Source: Metapseudomonas sp043392685
GTDB lineage: Bacteria > Pseudomonadota > Gammaproteobacteria > Pseudomonadales > Pseudomonadaceae
Strand: one strand, 5' to 3'
Assembly: GCA_043392685.1 (NCBI GenBank)
Contig: JBHZGM010000018.1
DNA length: 64,000 bases
Positions 8,818 to 21,479 of the stretch are shown here, piece by piece (the first letter of the stretch is position 1; every line of letters starts with the position of its first letter). A program made the translations under genes and the position numbers. The notes below the pieces were generated by a model that made no database searches, was not told where the DNA came from, and saw nothing but the letters and a program-made list of their open reading frames with translations.

Positions 8818-9903
8818 ATGAAAGGACGTTGTGCCTCCCTTCTGTTTTGCCTCTGCCTGGGGCTCAGTCAGTCTCTGAGCGCCGCTTCGGTGGTGTTTCT
8901 CAATCCGGGCCGGACCCACGAACCCTTCTGGGCCAGCTATGCGCAGTTCATGCAGGCAGCTGCCGACGATCTGGGCATGGAGCTGGAAATCCGCTTCGCC
9001 GAACGCGACCTGGAACGGATGCTCGACCAGGCTCGCGAAGTGCTGCGGGGCGAGAATCGCCCTGATTACCTCGTATTCGTCAACGAGCAGTACGCTGGGC
9101 CGGAAATCCTGCGGCTGGCCCGCGGCAGCGGGGTCAAGCTGTTCGCGGTGAACAGCAGTCTGACGCCTGACCAGCAGTCCGTGACCGGCGGCACCCGCGA
9201 GCGTTACCCGGACTGGATCGGCAGCATGGTTCCCAACGATGAGGAAGCCGGCTACCTGATGGCGCGTACGTTGCTGGAACAACAGGCGCGCCGGACCCCC
9301 GGCCAACCTTTCGACGTGTTGGCGTTTTCCGGCATCAAGCAGACACCCGCCGCCCAGCGTCGTGAGCAGGGGCTGATGGCCGCCCTCGCCGAGTTCCCCC
9401 AGGCCCGCCTGCGCCAGCTGGTCTACAGCGAGTGGAATCGTGAGCGTGCCTACGACCAGGCCATGCAACTGTTCCAGCGTTATCCGAAGGTGAATGTCGT
9501 GTGGTCGGCCAACGATGAAATGGCCTTTGGTGCGATGAAGGCAGCCACCGAGTTGGGGCGCAAGCCGGGGCAGGACATGTACTTCTCCGGCCTGAACAAT
9601 TCCGCGGAAGTCCTGCACGCCTATCTAGACGGGCAGATCAGCGCCCTGGTCAGTGGCCACTTCACCCTTGGTGGCTGGGCCATGGTGCTGCTGCATGACT
9701 ACGACGCTGGTGTGGACTTTGCCCGGCACGGGGGCAAGGATCGAGAAGTGCGGCTGTTCATGGCCCTGGACCGGGACAGCGCGAAGCGCCTGCTGCGGCG
9801 CATCGAGCAGCAGGGCTACGACCTGGATTTCCGCGCCTTCAGCCTGGTCGGCAAGAAGGCTGCGACGGACTACCGCTTCTCCCTGGAGCCGCTGATCGAC
9901 TGA
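8818..9903 (+). CDS. Periplasmic substrate-binding protein, type I fold
   Basis: A 361-residue secreted protein. A signal peptide covers about residues 1-23 (LLFCLCLGLSQSLSAAS), then a LacI/ribose-binding-like periplasmic domain begins with SVVFLNPGRTHEPFWASYAQFM. The NDEMAFGAMKAA segment is the usual type I hinge/ligand strand. No permease or ATPase gene is adjacent, so it may be a sensor partner or orphan binding protein rather than part of an ABC importer. Ligand unknown. Confidence 0.82.
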   Translation: MKGRCASLLFCLCLGLSQSLSAASVVFLNPGRTHEPFWASYAQFMQAAADDLGMELEIRFAERDLERMLDQAREVLRGENRPDYLVFVNEQYAGPEILRLARGSGVKLFAVNSSLTPDQQSVTGGTRERYPDWIGSMVPNDEEAGYLMARTLLEQQARRTPGQPFDVLAFSGIKQTPAAQRREQGLMAALAEFPQARLRQLVYSEWNRERAYDQAMQLFQRYPKVNVVWSANDEMAFGAMKAATELGRKPGQDMYFSGLNNSAEVLHAYLDGQISALVSGHFTLGGWAMVLLHDYDAGVDFARHGGKDREVRLFMALDRDSAKRLLRRIEQQGYDLDFRAFSLVGKKAATDYRFSLEPLID

Positions 9904-9906
9904 GGC

Positions 9907-10125
9907 TCACACCCCGGCGAGGTGCAGTATCACTTTCACCAGTCCGAACAGCAGCAGCACGAAGATCGCGGTGAACAGCACCCCGAGCACGATGAAGTGG
10001 CTGGGCTTGCCGCGGCTGAAGTCGCGGGCTCGATTCTTCCCGCTCTGCACGCCGAAGGCCGCTGCCAGCACGCTCTGCAGCATCTCGCGGAAGCTCAGGG
10101 GTTGATCGTGGTTCTTGTCGTTCAT
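9907..10125 (-). CDS. DUF2970 small membrane protein
   Basis: A 72-residue protein with the DUF2970 signature (SFREMLQSVLAAAFGVQSG...RDF) followed by one transmembrane helix (about residues 47-68). Start at 10125 is chosen because AGGAGG lies 5 nt upstream; an in-frame GTG at 10131 overlaps that ribosome site. It is convergent with the binding-protein gene (3 bp apart). Function unknown. Confidence 0.8.
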   Translation of the reverse strand: MNDKNHDQPLSFREMLQSVLAAAFGVQSGKNRARDFSRGKPSHFIVLGVLFTAIFVLLLFGLVKVILHLAGV

Positions 10126-10179
10126 GGGCACCTCCTGCGCTGAGCTTAGCTCGTCGGCCGGGAAATGCTGTCTGGTCGT

Positions 10180-11220
10180 TCAGGAGGCCGAGCGGTGCAG
10201 GCGGCGGGTATTGACCAAATCCACGGCGCGGGCACGCAACTGGCCGCAACCGCCTTCGACGTCCTGGCCGGCGGAGTTGCGCACCTTGGTGAGGATGCCG
10301 CGGCTGTGCAGGTAGCGAACCATCTGCACGATGCGCTCGCCGTCCGGGCGCTGGTACTCGTCCGCATCCAGGCTGTTGTAGGGGATGAGGTTCATCACCG
10401 CGTACTTGCCCTTGAGCAGGCGCAGGATGCCGTCCATTTCTTCCTGGCTGTCGTTGATGCCCTTGAGCAGCGTCCACTGGTACTGGATGGGATAGCCGAT
10501 GCTGCGGGCATAGCGTTCGCCCAGCTCCACCAGTTCGTCCGGGGTAATGCGCGGCGCCCTGGGCAGCAGTTGCTCGCGCAGGTCGGCCCGGGTGGTGTGC
10601 AGCGATAGCGCCAGCGCCGGCTTGACCCGCTCCCGCGGCAGGCGCTCGAAGACGCGCATGTCGCCCACGGTGGAGAACACCAGGTTCTTGTGGCCGATGC
10701 CGCCATCGGTGCCCAGCAGGTCGATGGCTTCGAGCACGTTATCCAGGTTGTGCGCCGGCTCGCCCATTCCCATGAACACTACCTTCTTCACTGGCCGGAA
10801 GCGGCGGGCGAGGGCGACCTGGGCGACGATCTCGGCACTGCCCACCTGGCGCAGCAGGCCACTCTTGCCGGTCATGCAGAACACGCAGCCCACTGCGCAG
10901 CCGACCTGGGTGGAAACGCAAAGACCGTCGCGGGGCAGCAGCACGCTTTCCACCATCTGGCCGTCGCGCAGCGCCACCAACAGCCGGGCAGAACCGTCGA
11001 CGCCGGGGTGTTCTGAACGCAGGGTTGCCAGGGAGGCCAGTTCCTCGGCCAGCGCCGGCAGGCCTTCACGGACGCTCAGAGGCAGGAAGTGCTCGGTGTG
11101 CTGGCGACGGGTGCCGGCGTCCAGGGGCTTGCCCTGCAGCCAGGCACGCACCACCCGCCCGCGATGGACGGGGAGGGCACCGAGGTCGGCGAGTCGCTGG
11201 TGAATATCGGGGATTCGCAT
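10180..11220 (-). CDS. RlmN-like radical-SAM RNA methyltransferase paralogue
   Basis: A 346-residue protein of the RlmN/Cfr family. The radical-SAM cluster motif is CAVGCVFC, the SAM-binding GMGEPAHN follows, and the C-terminal methyl-accepting cysteine is in GGCGQL. RlmN methylates C2 of A2503 in 23S rRNA and A37 of some tRNAs. This gene resembles a second, divergent copy found in Pseudomonas (PA1839-like, from memory), since canonical rlmN normally sits near ndk/ispG. All catalytic cysteines are present, so it is probably active, but its RNA target may differ. Confidence 0.82.
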   Translation of the reverse strand: MRIPDIHQRLADLGALPVHRGRVVRAWLQGKPLDAGTRRQHTEHFLPLSVREGLPALAEELASLATLRSEHPGVDGSARLLVALRDGQMVESVLLPRDGLCVSTQVGCAVGCVFCMTGKSGLLRQVGSAEIVAQVALARRFRPVKKVVFMGMGEPAHNLDNVLEAIDLLGTDGGIGHKNLVFSTVGDMRVFERLPRERVKPALALSLHTTRADLREQLLPRAPRITPDELVELGERYARSIGYPIQYQWTLLKGINDSQEEMDGILRLLKGKYAVMNLIPYNSLDADEYQRPDGERIVQMVRYLHSRGILTKVRNSAGQDVEGGCGQLRARAVDLVNTRRLHRSAS

Positions 11221-11282
11221 GGGGCGCGCATCCTACCACTGTCCCCGAAGCGGTGGCAGACCCGCCGAGCGCTGTATGTGAC

Positions 11283-11891
11283 TCAGGGCGCCTCGACGCT
11301 GATGGCCAGCGCGGAGGTCATGCGTATGACCACTTCCTGGTTGAGATAGACCAGCTTCAGCTCAATGTCCGGCCGCACCCGCACGACCTTGCGGGTACCG
11401 TCGGCGAACTGCAGCGTAGCGGTGTGCTGGGTGGTGTCGATGGCCTTGACCACGGCAGTGATTTCCACGGTGTTGGCGACCAGCATGCCTGGCTTGTCAC
11501 CTTCAGGCGTGGTTGCCGCCAGGCCGGCGGCGCCATCTTCCGTGGCACTGCCTGGTGCGCGCAGCTCGATCACGCGTTCATGGGTCACCACAGCGTTTAC
11601 CCGATCGCCCACCTTCAACTGCGAGAAATTGCGCATCTCCGGGACCGCATTGAAGGTCTGGCGATTGCCCAGTTCGTCCTCGAGGGTGAAGGTGCGCTTC
11701 TTCGGGTCGACGGCCTGTACCACTGCCGAGATCTGCTCGGTTTCGGACACGACGCTACCGGGCACGCCCTGGGCGTAGGCCTCGGCCGAGCTGGTGGTGG
11801 CGGTCAGTCCCTCGTTTTCCGCATGGCTGGTGCAGGCCGTGAGCAGGCTGAGGGTAATCAGGAGGGCGGGAATGCGGCTGGTGTCGAGCAT
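11283..11891 (-). CDS. Predicted lipoprotein, unknown function
   Basis: A 202-residue protein with a lipoprotein signal (hydrophobic ALLITLSLLTAC with the lipidated Cys at about residue 19). The mature part contains two related beta-rich segments (ISAVVQAVDPKKRTFTLEDE and ITAVVKAIDTTQHTATLQFA), suggesting an internal duplication. The start at 11891 follows AAGGTGG. No family function is recognised. Probably periplasmic and membrane-anchored. Confidence 0.7.
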   Translation of the reverse strand: MLDTSRIPALLITLSLLTACTSHAENEGLTATTSSAEAYAQGVPGSVVSETEQISAVVQAVDPKKRTFTLEDELGNRQTFNAVPEMRNFSQLKVGDRVNAVVTHERVIELRAPGSATEDGAAGLAATTPEGDKPGMLVANTVEITAVVKAIDTTQHTATLQFADGTRKVVRVRPDIELKLVYLNQEVVIRMTSALAISVEAP

Positions 11892-12063
11892 GAGATGTCC
11901 ACCTTGGTCGATCGGGTTCCATGAAGGCTGGATGCGCGGCGGGCGGTCGTTCCGTTTCAACCGGGAGCCTGCCTGGTCGTCTTCTTCAGCGTAGGCGAGG
12001 TTGCGGCAGTTGCCTCCGTGCTATCCTCGCGCGCTGTTTGATCCAGCGATTCGGGAGTTGTCC

Positions 12064-12357
12064 ATGAAGTTCATCCATCAACGCGAGCACCTCAACGAGG
12101 GTGACCTGGTCGTCATCCAGTGCTCGCAGACCTGCAACATCCGACTGATGAACGACTCGAACTTCCGCAGCTTCAAGAACGGTGCCCGCCACAATTACAT
12201 CGGCGGCGCGTTCGACCGTTTCCCGGCGAAGATCGTGGTCCCCAGCACCGGTTTCTGGAACGTCACCCTTGACACCGTCACCCGCCGCGCCATCAGCGTG
12301 ACGCGCAAGCCCAACTTCCAGTGGTCGATCAAGTTCGTGCGTCGTAGCAAGGGCTGA
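12064..12357 (+). CDS. DUF1883 domain protein
   Basis: A 97-residue DUF1883 protein (MKFIHQREHLNEGDLVVIQCSQTCNIRLMND). In other proteins this domain is sometimes fused to TIR domains, but here it stands alone. The ATG at 12064 follows GGGAGTTGTCC. It ends just before a strong terminator and is monocistronic. Function unknown. Confidence 0.8.
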   Translation: MKFIHQREHLNEGDLVVIQCSQTCNIRLMNDSNFRSFKNGARHNYIGGAFDRFPAKIVVPSTGFWNVTLDTVTRRAISVTRKPNFQWSIKFVRRSKG

Positions 12358-12371
12358 TTCCTGCACCCAAC

Positions 12372-12399
12372 AAAAAGCCCCGAAATCTCGGGGCTTTTT
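12372..12399. terminator. Bidirectional rho-independent terminator
   Basis: AAAAAGCCCCGA and CTCGGGGCTTTTT form the stem around an A/T loop. It terminates the DUF1883 gene; on the minus strand it may also stop metH read-through. Confidence 0.88.
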
Positions 12400-12418
12400 C
12401 GTTTTCGGTGAGATTTGT

Positions 12419-12457
12419 CTTGTGTGGAATTCATTCGCAAATGAATTCGCACACAAG
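12419..12457. repeat. Long imperfect palindrome (REP-like) at the metH 3' end
   Basis: Arms CTTGTGTG+GAATTCATT and AATGAATTC+G+CACACAAG form an almost perfect 17-bp stem with one bulged base and a 4-nt loop. It lies 13 bp after the metH stop. The GAATTCATTCGC core recurs in partial form in other intergenic regions here (around 6148, 16266 and 19352). This fits a dispersed Pseudomonas repeat. It could also stabilise the metH transcript end. Confidence 0.65.
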
Positions 12458-12469
12458 CCCCCGGCCGGA

Positions 12470-16162
<3,693 letters not shown>

Positions 16163-16241
16163 GGGAACTACCTGAAGGTGGCGTGAACAAAGGCGAGGAT
16201 GATAGCAAAACCTTAGTAATTTTTAGCTTGTCCGCCATTTC

Positions 16242-16258
16242 CATGAATTTCATTCATG
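16242..16258. promoter_or_regulatory. Candidate MetR-binding box upstream of metH
   Basis: CATGAATTTCATTCATG is a palindrome matching the MetR consensus TGAA-N5-TTCA at its centre. It is 80-96 bp upstream of metH and 77 bp upstream of the divergent cti start. MetR is a LysR-type, homocysteine-responsive regulator of methionine genes. Confidence 0.65.
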
Positions 16259-16334
16259 TTGGTGCGGGGGCGAATTCGCCGCGCCATCCCGCAAGCCACT
16301 AGAATCCGCCTATTCACTCCTCACGGATCGAGTC

Positions 16335-18620
16335 ATGTCGCTGCGTACCCTTGCTTCGTTGTTTGTCCTGTTCATGCTGTGGATGCGCCCGACAGTGGCT
16401 GAGGAGCTGTCCTACAGCCGCGACGTCCAGCCGATCTTCACGCAGAAGTGCGTGGCCTGCCATGCCTGTTACGACTCGCCTTGCCAGCTCAACCTGGGCA
16501 GTGCCGAGGGGGCTGCGCGGGGTGCCAGCAAGCTGCCGGTGTACGACGGCGGCCGTACCAGGGCGCAGGAAACCACTCGCCTGTACTTCGACGCGCAGGG
16601 CGCCGAGGCCTGGCAACGCAAGGGCTTTCATTCCGTGCTCGACGCCAATGGCGCCCAGGCCGCGCTGATGGCGCGGATGCTGGAGCTGAGCCGGTCGAAT
16701 CCGCCGCAAGCCAATGCCAAGCTGCCAGCTGACCTCGATATCGGTATCAATCGCCAGAACCTGTGCCCGCTGCCCGGGGAGTTCGACGACTACGCCCGCA
16801 AGCACGCCCGTGCCGGCATGCCGTTCGCGGTGACCGGCCTCAGCGACGCTGAATACCAGACCCTGCAACGCTGGCTGGCCCAGGGCGCCCCGGTCGAGGA
16901 GCGGGCTGTGCAGCCCAGCGCCGCCGAGGCGCGCCAGGTGGCCGCGTGGGAAAACCTGCTCAATGCGCCGGGCGCCCGTGAGGCGCTGGTGGGGCGCTGG
17001 CTGTTCGAGCACCTGTTCCTTGCGCACCTTTATTTCGAGGGCGGCGAGCCGGGGCACTTCTTCCAGCTGGTGCGATCGCGCACGCCCAGCGGCCAGCCGA
17101 TCGACCCCATCGCCACGCGTCGCCCGAACGAAGATCCGGGCAACACCTTCTACTACCGTCTCTGGCCCATCCAGGGCGTGATCGTGCACAAGACCCACAT
17201 CACGTATCCGCTGAGCGCGGCGAAGCTGGCGCGGGTCAAGGAGCTGTTCTTCAGTGGTGATTGGGCCGCCGACCAGGTGCCCGGCTACGGCGCCCAGCGC
17301 CGCGCCAACCCCTTCGAGACCTTCCAGGCCATTCCGGCGCAGGCGCGCTACCAGTTCATGCTGGATAACGCCGAGTACTTCGTGCGGACTTTCATTCGAG
17401 GCCCCGTCTGCCGTGGCCAGATCGCCACCGACGTGATCCGCGACAACTTCTGGACACTGTTCCAGGCCCCGGCCCACGACCTGTATATCATCGATGCCGA
17501 GTACCGCGAGCAGGCGACGCCGCTGCTGGCGATGCCGGGGCAGTTCGACGAGATCGGCGACCTGCTGGGGCTGTGGCGCAGCTACCGCGACAAGCGCAAC
17601 CAGTACGAAGCGCTGCGCATGGAGGCTTATGCGGATGCACCGCTGCCAAGCTGGTCACATATCTGGACCGGCAACGACAACGCGCTGCTATCGATCTTCC
17701 GTCAGCATGACAGCGCTTCTGTGCGCAAAGGCCTGATCGGCGAGATTCCGCAGACCATCTGGTGGATGGACTATCCGCTGTTCGAGCGCACCTACTACCA
17801 GTTGGTGGTCAACTTCGACGTGTTCGGTAATGTCTCCCACCAGGCACAGACGCGGCTGTACTTCGACCTGATCCGCAATGGCGCCGAGGTGAACTTCCTC
17901 CGCCTGATGCCTGCCGGGTCCCGGGCGGCGCTGCTCGGCGACTGGTACCAGAAGAGCGGCAAGGTGAAGATGTGGCTGGACTACCAGAGCATCGACAAGA
18001 CCACCCCGAGTGCTCTCGCCTTGCCCGAACAGGACCCCAAGCGTGCGTTCGCCCAGGAGCTGCTGTCGCGCTACGCCGGGATCAACGCAAGGCCCGACCC
18101 GATCAACCGTTGCATCGATGGCCGTTGCTTCCGGCCGGGCGTCGAACGCGAACTGCAGGACGTGGAACAGGTTCTCAGCCGCCTGGTGAGCCGGCCGGCT
18201 GCAGGGCTCAAGGTGATCGAGCAACTGCCGGAGGCAACCTTGTTGCGAGTCGAAACCGCCGATGGGCGCCGCGAGATCTACAGCCTCCTGCGCAACCGTG
18301 CCCACAGCAACGTGGCCTTCATGCTCGGCGAAGCGCTGCGTTACCAGCCGGGGCTGGACACCCTGACGCTGTACCCCGGTGTGCTCTCCAGCTACCCGAA
18401 CTTCATCTTCAACCTCAAGGCGGGGGAGGTGGAGGCCTTCGTCTCTGCCCTGGAACAGGCGAAGGACGATTTGGCATTCGAGAAGGTGGTGGAGCGCTGG
18501 GGCATCCGTCGCACCCACCCGGAATTCTGGTCCTACTTCCATGACCTGGCGGCTTTCATCCGCGAAACCGAGCCGGTGGAGGCGGGAGAGCTGGATATGA
18601 ATCGCTATCAGAATCTTTGA
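16335..18620 (+). CDS. cti: Periplasmic fatty acid cis/trans isomerase Cti
   Basis: A 761-residue exported cytochrome-c-type enzyme that isomerises cis-unsaturated membrane fatty acids to trans, stiffening the membrane under solvent or heat stress. A signal peptide (about residues 1-22) precedes the heme-binding CVACH motif near residue 39; the rest matches the Pseudomonas Cti family. Location next to metH is the conserved Pseudomonas arrangement. Cti is typically constitutive and post-translationally activated. The regulatory palindrome at 16242 lies between the two genes. Confidence 0.95.
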   Translation: MSLRTLASLFVLFMLWMRPTVAEELSYSRDVQPIFTQKCVACHACYDSPCQLNLGSAEGAARGASKLPVYDGGRTRAQETTRLYFDAQGAEAWQRKGFHSVLDANGAQAALMARMLELSRSNPPQANAKLPADLDIGINRQNLCPLPGEFDDYARKHARAGMPFAVTGLSDAEYQTLQRWLAQGAPVEERAVQPSAAEARQVAAWENLLNAPGAREALVGRWLFEHLFLAHLYFEGGEPGHFFQLVRSRTPSGQPIDPIATRRPNEDPGNTFYYRLWPIQGVIVHKTHITYPLSAAKLARVKELFFSGDWAADQVPGYGAQRRANPFETFQAIPAQARYQFMLDNAEYFVRTFIRGPVCRGQIATDVIRDNFWTLFQAPAHDLYIIDAEYREQATPLLAMPGQFDEIGDLLGLWRSYRDKRNQYEALRMEAYADAPLPSWSHIWTGNDNALLSIFRQHDSASVRKGLIGEIPQTIWWMDYPLFERTYYQLVVNFDVFGNVSHQAQTRLYFDLIRNGAEVNFLRLMPAGSRAALLGDWYQKSGKVKMWLDYQSIDKTTPSALALPEQDPKRAFAQELLSRYAGINARPDPINRCIDGRCFRPGVERELQDVEQVLSRLVSRPAAGLKVIEQLPEATLLRVETADGRREIYSLLRNRAHSNVAFMLGEALRYQPGLDTLTLYPGVLSSYPNFIFNLKAGEVEAFVSALEQAKDDLAFEKVVERWGIRRTHPEFWSYFHDLAAFIRETEPVEAGELDMNRYQNL

Positions 18621-18705
18621 CGAGAATAATTCCTACCAAATTGGTAGGGCTTTAACCCCTGTTCCCCTTTGGCGTACACTGCGCCCATGTTTGCGAGGAG
18701 TTGCC

Positions 18706-19290
18706 ATGAGCGCTATCACCATTACCCAAGCTGCCCAGGATTATCTGGCTGACCTGCTGGAGAAGCAGAACACCCCGGGCATCGGTATTCGTATCTTCAT
18801 CACCCAGCCAGGTACCCAGTACGCCGAAACCTGCATCGCCTATTGCAAGCCGGGCGAGCAGAAGCCGGAAGACAGCGCCCTGGCACTGGCTGCGTTCACC
18901 GCCTGGATCGACGGCATCAGCGAGCCTTTCCTGGAAGACGCTATCGTCGACTACGCCACCGACCGCATGGGCGGCCAGCTGACCATCAAGGCGCCGAACG
19001 CCAAGGTGCCGATGGTCAACGAAGACAGCCCGCTCAATGAGCGCATCAATTACTACCTGCAGACCGAGATCAACCCCGGCTTGGCCAGCCACGGCGGCCA
19101 GGTGAGCCTGGTGGACGTGGTCGAGGAAGGCATTGCCGTGCTGCGTTTCGGCGGCGGCTGCCAGGGCTGCGGCATGGTCGACATGACCCTGAAAGATGGC
19201 GTCGAGAAAACCCTGATGGAGCGTATCCCAGAGCTCAAGGGTGTGCGTGACGTCACCGACCACAGCAATCGCGAAAACGCCTACTACTAA
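18706..19290 (+). CDS. nfuA: Fe-S cluster carrier NfuA
   Basis: A 194-residue Fe-S biogenesis protein. The N-terminal A-type-like domain (about 1-100) lacks the full cysteine set and the C-terminal Nfu domain carries the CXXC motif (GGCQGCGMVDMTLKDGVE) that binds a bridging 4Fe-4S cluster. Start at 18706 has GAGGAG 6 nt upstream. NfuA delivers clusters to apo-proteins under oxidative or iron stress. Confidence 0.96.
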   Translation: MSAITITQAAQDYLADLLEKQNTPGIGIRIFITQPGTQYAETCIAYCKPGEQKPEDSALALAAFTAWIDGISEPFLEDAIVDYATDRMGGQLTIKAPNAKVPMVNEDSPLNERINYYLQTEINPGLASHGGQVSLVDVVEEGIAVLRFGGGCQGCGMVDMTLKDGVEKTLMERIPELKGVRDVTDHSNRENAYY

Positions 19291-19307
19291 GGCGCGAGCG
19301 AAACGGG

Positions 19308-19334
19308 AAAGGCGACCTTCGGGTCGCCTTTTTC
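19308..19334 (+). terminator. Terminator of nfuA
   Basis: AAAGGCGACC-TTC-GGGTCGCCTTTTT is a compact stem with a UUCG-like loop and a T-run, 18 bp after the nfuA stop. Confidence 0.9.
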
Positions 19335-19381
19335 ATGGGCTCTGCGGGAGTGAATTCGCCCCCACAGGGGTGTATACGGGC

Positions 19382-19660
19382 CTAAAGGCCTGCGCGGACA
19401 ACCCCCTCTCCCGCTTGCGGGCGAGGGCAGCCCGCGGACTTCAGGATGCGCTGCTTGGACGCGGGATACCTGGCCAGCTTGGCGACGGGGCGGATTGGTC
19501 GCCGCACCAGTTCGCCGCCGCAGTTGGGGCAGGTTCCGTGCAGGCGCTGATCGGCACAGTCACGGCAGAAGGTGCATTCGAACGAGCAAATCAGGGCCTC
19601 GGTTGACTCCGGGGGCAGATTCTTGTCGCAGCATTCGCAGTTGGGGCGCAGTTCGAGCAT
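19382..19660 (-). CDS. DUF1272 zinc-ribbon-like protein
   Basis: A 92-residue protein with the DUF1272 pattern: ELRPNCECCDKNLPP, then FECTFCRDCA and GTCPNCGGELVRRP. Three CXXC-like pairs imply bound zinc. It is 10 bp downstream of the GlxA-type regulator on the same strand, so probably co-transcribed. Function unknown. Confidence 0.85.
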   Translation of the reverse strand: MLELRPNCECCDKNLPPESTEALICSFECTFCRDCADQRLHGTCPNCGGELVRRPIRPVAKLARYPASKQRILKSAGCPRPQAGEGVVRAGL

Positions 19661-19670
19661 GGCGGAATCC

Positions 19671-20678
19671 TCAGTCGAAGGTCGGGCGTCCGAAGCGCTC
19701 CGCGTACTCCTGCGGACTCACGGACAGGTGCTTGTGAAAGGTGCGGCGCAGGTTTTCCGGATGACCGAAGCCGGTCAGGCGCGCCACCGTGGCGATGGAG
19801 GCCTGGGCGTCCTGCAGCAGGCTGCGGGCGGCCTCCAGGCGGACGCGTTCGACGTATTGGCCGGGGCCTATGCCCAGTTCCCGGGAAAAAGTGCGCGACA
19901 GGCTGCGCGGCGCCATCTTCGCCTGAGCCGCGAGCGCTTCGAGGGACAGGTCGCCGCCGAGGTTGGCCGGGATCCACTCCAGCAGCGCGGCCAGCCTGGG
20001 AGTGCGGCTGGGTTCCGGGGCGAGTAGGGCGCTAAACTGCGCCTGGCCACCGGGACGACGCAGGAACAGCACCAGTCGGCGAGCCACTGCCAGCGCCATG
20101 GGCCGGCCGAGGTCCGCTTCCACCAGGGCCAGCGCCAGGTCGATGCCGGAGGTGACGCCAGCGGAGGTGAACACATGGGCGTCGCCATCCCGACCTTGAG
20201 GGTCGTAGGTGTGCAGACGGTCGGCTTGCACTTCCACCGATCTATGGCCGCTCAGGGCCTCCACGTCCGACCAGTGGGTCGTGGCCTTGCGCCCGTCCAG
20301 CAATCCGGCCGCCGCCAGGACCAGGGCGCCTGAACAGATGGAGCCCAGGCGTCGTACCTGCGGCTCTGCCTGGCGCAGCCAGTCCAGCAAGGCCGCGTCC
20401 TCGCATAGCGGGGCCATCTCCATTCCGCCGGGAATCAGCAGCGTGTCCAGGCTTGCCAGGTCGAATTCTCGCCAAGCTTGCTCGGCCACCAGCGCGAAGC
20501 CGGCGGAGGTCTTCACCGGCCCCGCTTCGGGGCCGAGCAGATGCAGCACGTAGCACGGTGGCAGTCCTTGGCGCTGGCGCTCGACATTGGCCGAGGCGAA
20601 TACCTGCAGCGGCCCGGTGACATCCAGGCTCATGACGTCGGCGAAGGCGAGGCAGGCGATATGGCGAATCGGTTCCAT
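19671..20678 (-). CDS. GlxA family transcriptional regulator (DJ-1/PfpI + AraC)
   Basis: A 335-residue protein. The N-terminal DJ-1/PfpI-like amidotransferase-fold domain (about 5-200) has the nucleophile-position Cys in GSICSGALVLAAAG. The C-terminal AraC-type double HTH (about 220-330) has LSRTFSRELGIGPGQYVERVRLE and FGHPENLRRTFHKHL. Such regulators often control amino-acid or quaternary-amine catabolism. No target is evident; the DUF1272 gene follows it. Bases 20679-20894 hold no gene I can support. Confidence 0.9.
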   Translation of the reverse strand: MEPIRHIACLAFADVMSLDVTGPLQVFASANVERQRQGLPPCYVLHLLGPEAGPVKTSAGFALVAEQAWREFDLASLDTLLIPGGMEMAPLCEDAALLDWLRQAEPQVRRLGSICSGALVLAAAGLLDGRKATTHWSDVEALSGHRSVEVQADRLHTYDPQGRDGDAHVFTSAGVTSGIDLALALVEADLGRPMALAVARRLVLFLRRPGGQAQFSALLAPEPSRTPRLAALLEWIPANLGGDLSLEALAAQAKMAPRSLSRTFSRELGIGPGQYVERVRLEAARSLLQDAQASIATVARLTGFGHPENLRRTFHKHLSVSPQEYAERFGRPTFD

Positions 20679-20894
20679 GACGATCTCGGGGGAAGAGATG
20701 ACGTCAGTCTGCAGCGAACGGTGGGTGGCAACAATGACAATAAGCCCACAGATCTAGCCAGGTCTGACGAAATCCTCGGCCTGGTCAGGAGGCTGGATTC
20801 AGTGCGTGGGGGGAGGGGAGGAAAGCGGGAGGGAAAAGCAGCCGGGGCGAGCAGGGGGCCTGCCCGCCGCGCATTGGGCACTGGTGCTGGAGTC

Positions 20895-21164
20895 TTACTC
20901 CGGCATCGTCCAGGGCTCGAGGTTGTAGCCCTGGCGGCTCAGCTCCTCGCGGGATTGCTTGAGGATGCTTGCCAGCTGCTCCGGATCGGAATAGGTGCTG
21001 CATGGAATCTTCGAACGACCAAGCAGACGGGTATTGGTGCGGTCGATCACGCTGATGCTCAGTTCACCGGTACCGTCTTGCAGGGCCCAGGCAACGCACT
21101 GGAAGGGTTTGAATGCACGGCCGGCGATGATCAGTGCTTCGTTGAAACGCAGCGGAGTGTTCAT
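20895..21164 (-). CDS. Small conserved hypothetical protein
   Basis: An 89-residue protein (from ATG 21164, MNTPLRFNEALIIAGRAFKPF), probably an alpha/beta cytosolic protein. No membrane segment or motif identifies it. GGAGAG lies 10 nt upstream of the chosen ATG; an alternative ATG at 21182 has no ribosome site. Divergent from the lipoprotein gene at 21480. Confidence 0.65.
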   Translation of the reverse strand: MNTPLRFNEALIIAGRAFKPFQCVAWALQDGTGELSISVIDRTNTRLLGRSKIPCSTYSDPEQLASILKQSREELSRQGYNLEPWTMPE

Positions 21165-21479
21165 GGGAGCAGGTCTCTCCATATTGTGCCCAATGAAGGT
21201 GACGGCGCGGCTTCAGCCCTTTGTTACACCGTCGTGAATGTGGATGGCGAGACCCGACCAATAAGTCACAGCGCGTCGTGAAAAACTAAATTTTTGTCGC
21301 GCAAATGAATGGGTAAGCGGCTTTTGTACCCGCTGTTGTGCATTTTGCACGATGCGATGGGTATACAGAGCGCAGCCGGCATTGTTCCGGATCGCTCCCT
21401 GCAAGGCGCGCGATGTACCGCCCGGGCTCCTGCCAGTATCATCGGCAGCCGTTCGAGGTTGCCTACAGCGAGTATTGCC
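21165..21479. other. Intergenic region without a clear gene
   Basis: Divergent promoter space between the 89-residue gene and the C39-like lipoprotein gene. An open frame from 21309 runs into the lipoprotein in the same frame but the extra residues have no signal or homology. AT-rich sequence near 21287-21300 may hold a promoter. Confidence 0.4.

Noticed and set aside
16163..16334. Cobalamin riboswitch upstream of metH
   Set aside because: The region is short and lacks the conserved B12-box; a MetR-type palindrome explains it better.
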